9,004 nt of DNA from positions 1 through 9,004 of the forward strand of contig JABDJY010000214.1 in assembly GCA_013003285.1 (NCBI GenBank), given 5' to 3'. Shown one piece after another: positions 7,383 through 9,004 of this stretch (its first letter is position 1; each line of letters begins with the position of its first letter). The notes below the pieces were generated by a model. That model was not told the origin of the DNA, ran no database searches, and saw nothing but the letters and a program-made list of their open reading frames with translations. Source of the stretch: Alphaproteobacteria bacterium. Its GTDB lineage: Bacteria > Pseudomonadota > Alphaproteobacteria > UBA6615. The position numbers and the translations under genes were made by a program.

Positions 7383-8753
7383 TCATATCATCTCGAAGTA
7401 GCGCGCCAACTCCCAGTCCGTGACGTGCTTGCGGAACTCGCGCACTTCCCAATCGCGCGACGCCGCAAAATGGTCGACGAAGGTGTCGCCCAACCAATCA
7501 CGGGGAATCGAAGATTGGCTGAATGAATCAGCGGCAGCGGCGAGGGTGCGGGGCAGGGTTAGTTCAGCCGGCCACTCAGCCTCGCGGGCGTTGCCGGTGA
7601 CCGGTGCGGTCGGTGCGATTTCCTGTTCGATCCCGTAAAGCCCGGAAGCGACGGCGCCCGCCAAGGCCAAATAGGGATTGGCGTCGGAGCCCGGCACCCG
7701 ATATTCGACCCGCAAGCTTTCCGCCGCACCGGGAACGACCCGCAGCGCGCAGGTGCGATTATCGATACCCCAGCTTGCTTCGGTGGGCGCCCATTGGTCG
7801 GGCACCAACCGGCTGTAGGAATTGACCGTTGGCGCGGCGAGGACGGTCATTTCGGGCATGAGCCTCTGCTGCCCGCCGATGAAGTGGCGCATAACCTCGC
7901 TCATACCGCCGTCGGCGCTGGGATCGTGAAAGGCGTAGAGCCCATTGCTTTTGCGCGTGAGCGACAGATGGATATGGCCCGACTGACCGGCCTGTTGTTC
8001 CGACCATTTAGCCATGAAGGTCGCCATGAGGCCGTGCCGTTGGGCGAGTATTTTGATCATGGTCTTGAACAGCGCCGCCCGGTCGGCGGCTGCCAACCCA
8101 TCGGTTGCCATGATCGCGCCTTCAACGACCCCAGGGCCCATCTCCTCGTGCAGGCCCTCCAGGGGAATATCCATGCCTGAGCAGGTGTCGAGGATGTCTT
8201 TGTAAAACGCGTCCAGGGCGCCGGTACGTAACATGGAATAACCGGTGCTGCCTGGCGTGACCGGGCGCAGATCGCGATAGTTTTTATCGCGGATAGAGTG
8301 CGGCGTTTCGGCGAAGACAAAGAACTCGTACTCGAAACCCGCATTGACCCGGTAACCCATCTCGTCGGCCCGGGCGAGGACGCGGCGCAAAACGCCGCGC
8401 GGGCAGACCGCCTCGGCCGCGCCGGTGAACTCGGCCAGAAACAGCCAGCGATCGCCTTCGAAGGGGATCTGCCGGCCGGTGTCGGGCACGATGCGTACAG
8501 TCGCGTCGGGCCAGCCGCTATCCCAACCGGTCAGTGCGGTATTGTCGTAAAGCTCGTCGTTGGAATCCCAGCCCAGCACCACATCGCAAAAGCCGAAGCC
8601 CTCGCTCAACGCGCTCGAAAACTTATCGCGATGCATGAACTTGCCGCGCAGCAGGCCGTCAATGTCGAATAGGCCGACTTTGACATGCTCGTTAGCGCCG
8701 GCGCGGACCCGTGATTCTGCGTCTGCCGCGTTTATGACGGGTTTCGCCGTCAT
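7383..8753 (-). CDS. Glutamine synthetase-family ligase (probably gamma-glutamyl-amine type)
   Basis: A 456-residue cytoplasmic ATP-dependent ligase with the full glutamine synthetase fold. The N-terminal domain carries FDIDGLLRGK at 29-38. The metal and glutamate sites include EYEFF (Glu141, Glu143), HEEMGPG with Glu203, and Glu211. Also present are GQSGHIH at 256-262 (His260), NSYSRLVP (Arg315), DNRT, and RVEYR (Glu350, Arg352) before DANPYL. Trp321 lies where E. coli GlnA has Glu327 of its RLVPGYEAP loop, which helps bind and deprotonate ammonia. The NLYDLP adenylylation motif is absent. Both fit the non-canonical GS-like ligases (PuuA type and relatives) that glutamylate polyamines or other amines, not ammonium assimilation; the substrate is unknown. 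The ATG at 8753 has TAGGAG ten to fifteen bases upstream. It is probably first in an operon with the serine hydrolase. Confidence 0.92.
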   Translation of the reverse strand: MTAKPVINAADAESRVRAGANEHVKVGLFDIDGLLRGKFMHRDKFSSALSEGFGFCDVVLGWDSNDELYDNTALTGWDSGWPDATVRIVPDTGRQIPFEGDRWLFLAEFTGAAEAVCPRGVLRRVLARADEMGYRVNAGFEYEFFVFAETPHSIRDKNYRDLRPVTPGSTGYSMLRTGALDAFYKDILDTCSGMDIPLEGLHEEMGPGVVEGAIMATDGLAAADRAALFKTMIKILAQRHGLMATFMAKWSEQQAGQSGHIHLSLTRKSNGLYAFHDPSADGGMSEVMRHFIGGQQRLMPEMTVLAAPTVNSYSRLVPDQWAPTEASWGIDNRTCALRVVPGAAESLRVEYRVPGSDANPYLALAGAVASGLYGIEQEIAPTAPVTGNAREAEWPAELTLPRTLAAAADSFSQSSIPRDWLGDTFVDHFAASRDWEVREFRKHVTDWELARYFEMI

Positions 8754-8782
8754 TTTATTTTGCTCCTAGGGCCCAGATTTAG

Positions 8783-8845
8783 CCGATTTTTAGGGGTGTT
8801 AGCCTAGTGTGGCAACGCTCGCCGAGTTGGGATTCCCAAAATCGG
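8783..8845. repeat. Inverted repeats in the divergent region before the ligase gene
   Basis: CCGATTTT (8783-8790) and its reverse complement AAAATCGG (8838-8845) are 47 bases apart. Within the span lies a small dyad, TTGGGA-T-TCCCAA (8827-8839). Both sit between the divergent ligase gene and the right-hand partial gene, and the left arm overlaps the candidate -10 box. They may be operator sites, but short repeats of this size can arise by chance. Confidence 0.3.
8787..8815 (-). promoter_or_regulatory. Candidate sigma-70 promoter of the ligase gene
   Basis: On the minus strand TTGCCA (8815-8810) and TAAAAA (8792-8787) are 17 bases apart. The first matches TTGACA at five of six positions, the second TATAAT at four of six. 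Transcription would begin about 25 bases before the ligase start codon, leaving room for its AGGAG site. The spacing is ideal but the -10 element is weak; this is a pattern match only. Confidence 0.4.
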
Positions 8846-8898
8846 TGAAAAATGGCACATTAGGGCCGATCAGGTTCGAGAACGCGTGGAGCAGAATA

Positions 8899-9004
8899 AT
8901 GTCCATAGAAGCTATTGTCATTCTGGCGGTTATCGCCCTCGTTATCGTCGTCGGCACCTATTCGGCGCTGAAGACGAAGGATAGCTGGGACAAGGCGCCG
9001 GCTG
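8899..9004 (+). CDS. Membrane-anchored protein, 5' part only
   Basis: An ATG at 8899, eight bases after GGAG, opens a frame that runs to the right edge: 35 complete codons. The translation starts with a strong hydrophobic segment (about residues 4-20, IVILAVIALVIVVGTY), then a polar region with ALKTKDSWDKAP. This fits an N-terminal membrane anchor or uncleaved signal peptide facing the cytoplasm or periplasm. The first residues look a little like LemA-family N-termini, but the conserved LemA segment after the helix is not recognisable, so I assign no family. It is divergent from the glutamine synthetase-like gene, with 145 bases between the two starts. Confidence 0.65.
   Translation, partial: MSIEAIVILAVIALVIVVGTYSALKTKDSWDKAPA

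Noticed and set aside
8899..9004. LemA-family gene at the right edge
   Set aside because: Only the hydrophobic start is similar; the conserved residues that follow the helix in LemA proteins are not visible in the 35 codons present.

Overview
The window looks like a chromosomal segment of a GC-rich proteobacterium, most likely alphaproteobacterial. This rests on strong G/C preference at third codon positions, purine-rich AGGAG/GGGAG ribosome sites, and a gene set (tripartite tricarboxylate transporter, HbpS/GlcG-family protein, glutamine-synthetase-like ligase) typical of soil or marine Alphaproteobacteria. The genus cannot be told from the sequence. I see no tRNA, rRNA, CRISPR array, insertion sequence or phage gene.

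Bases 1-4556, minus strand: a probable five-gene uptake and catabolism operon, in transcription order HbpS/GlcG-family protein, tctC, tctB, tctA, Gfo/Idh/MocA oxidoreductase (running off the left edge). tctB/tctA and tctA/oxidoreductase each overlap by the four bases ATGA, so they are probably translationally coupled. A strong hairpin with a T-tract lies between tctC and tctB, which would let the binding protein be made in excess over the membrane subunits. The tctC reading frame is broken by a one-base deletion near 3611-3616; the encoded protein is otherwise family-like on both sides of the break.

Bases 4557-4780: a divergent intergenic region with a perfect 9-bp inverted repeat whose arms are 47 bases apart.

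Bases 4781-6198, plus strand: a small two-helix membrane protein of unknown function, then a ketopantoate-reductase-family NAD(P)H oxidoreductase. A short stem-loop in the gap between them overlaps the second gene's ribosome site.

Bases 6216-8753, minus strand: a glutamine-synthetase-family ligase followed downstream by a secreted beta-lactamase-fold serine hydrolase; the two probably form an operon. The ligase lacks the ammonia-site glutamate of classical glutamine synthetase and the adenylylation motif, so it probably joins glutamate to an amine other than ammonia. The window ends in the first 35 codons of a divergent plus-strand gene with an N-terminal membrane anchor.

Overall this is an ordinary metabolic neighbourhood for uptake and oxidation of an unidentified organic acid or related substrate, with an amine-glutamylation module beside it. 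I found no clear sign of an undescribed system; the most notable points are the broken tctC, the intra-operon terminator and the paired ligase/hydrolase.
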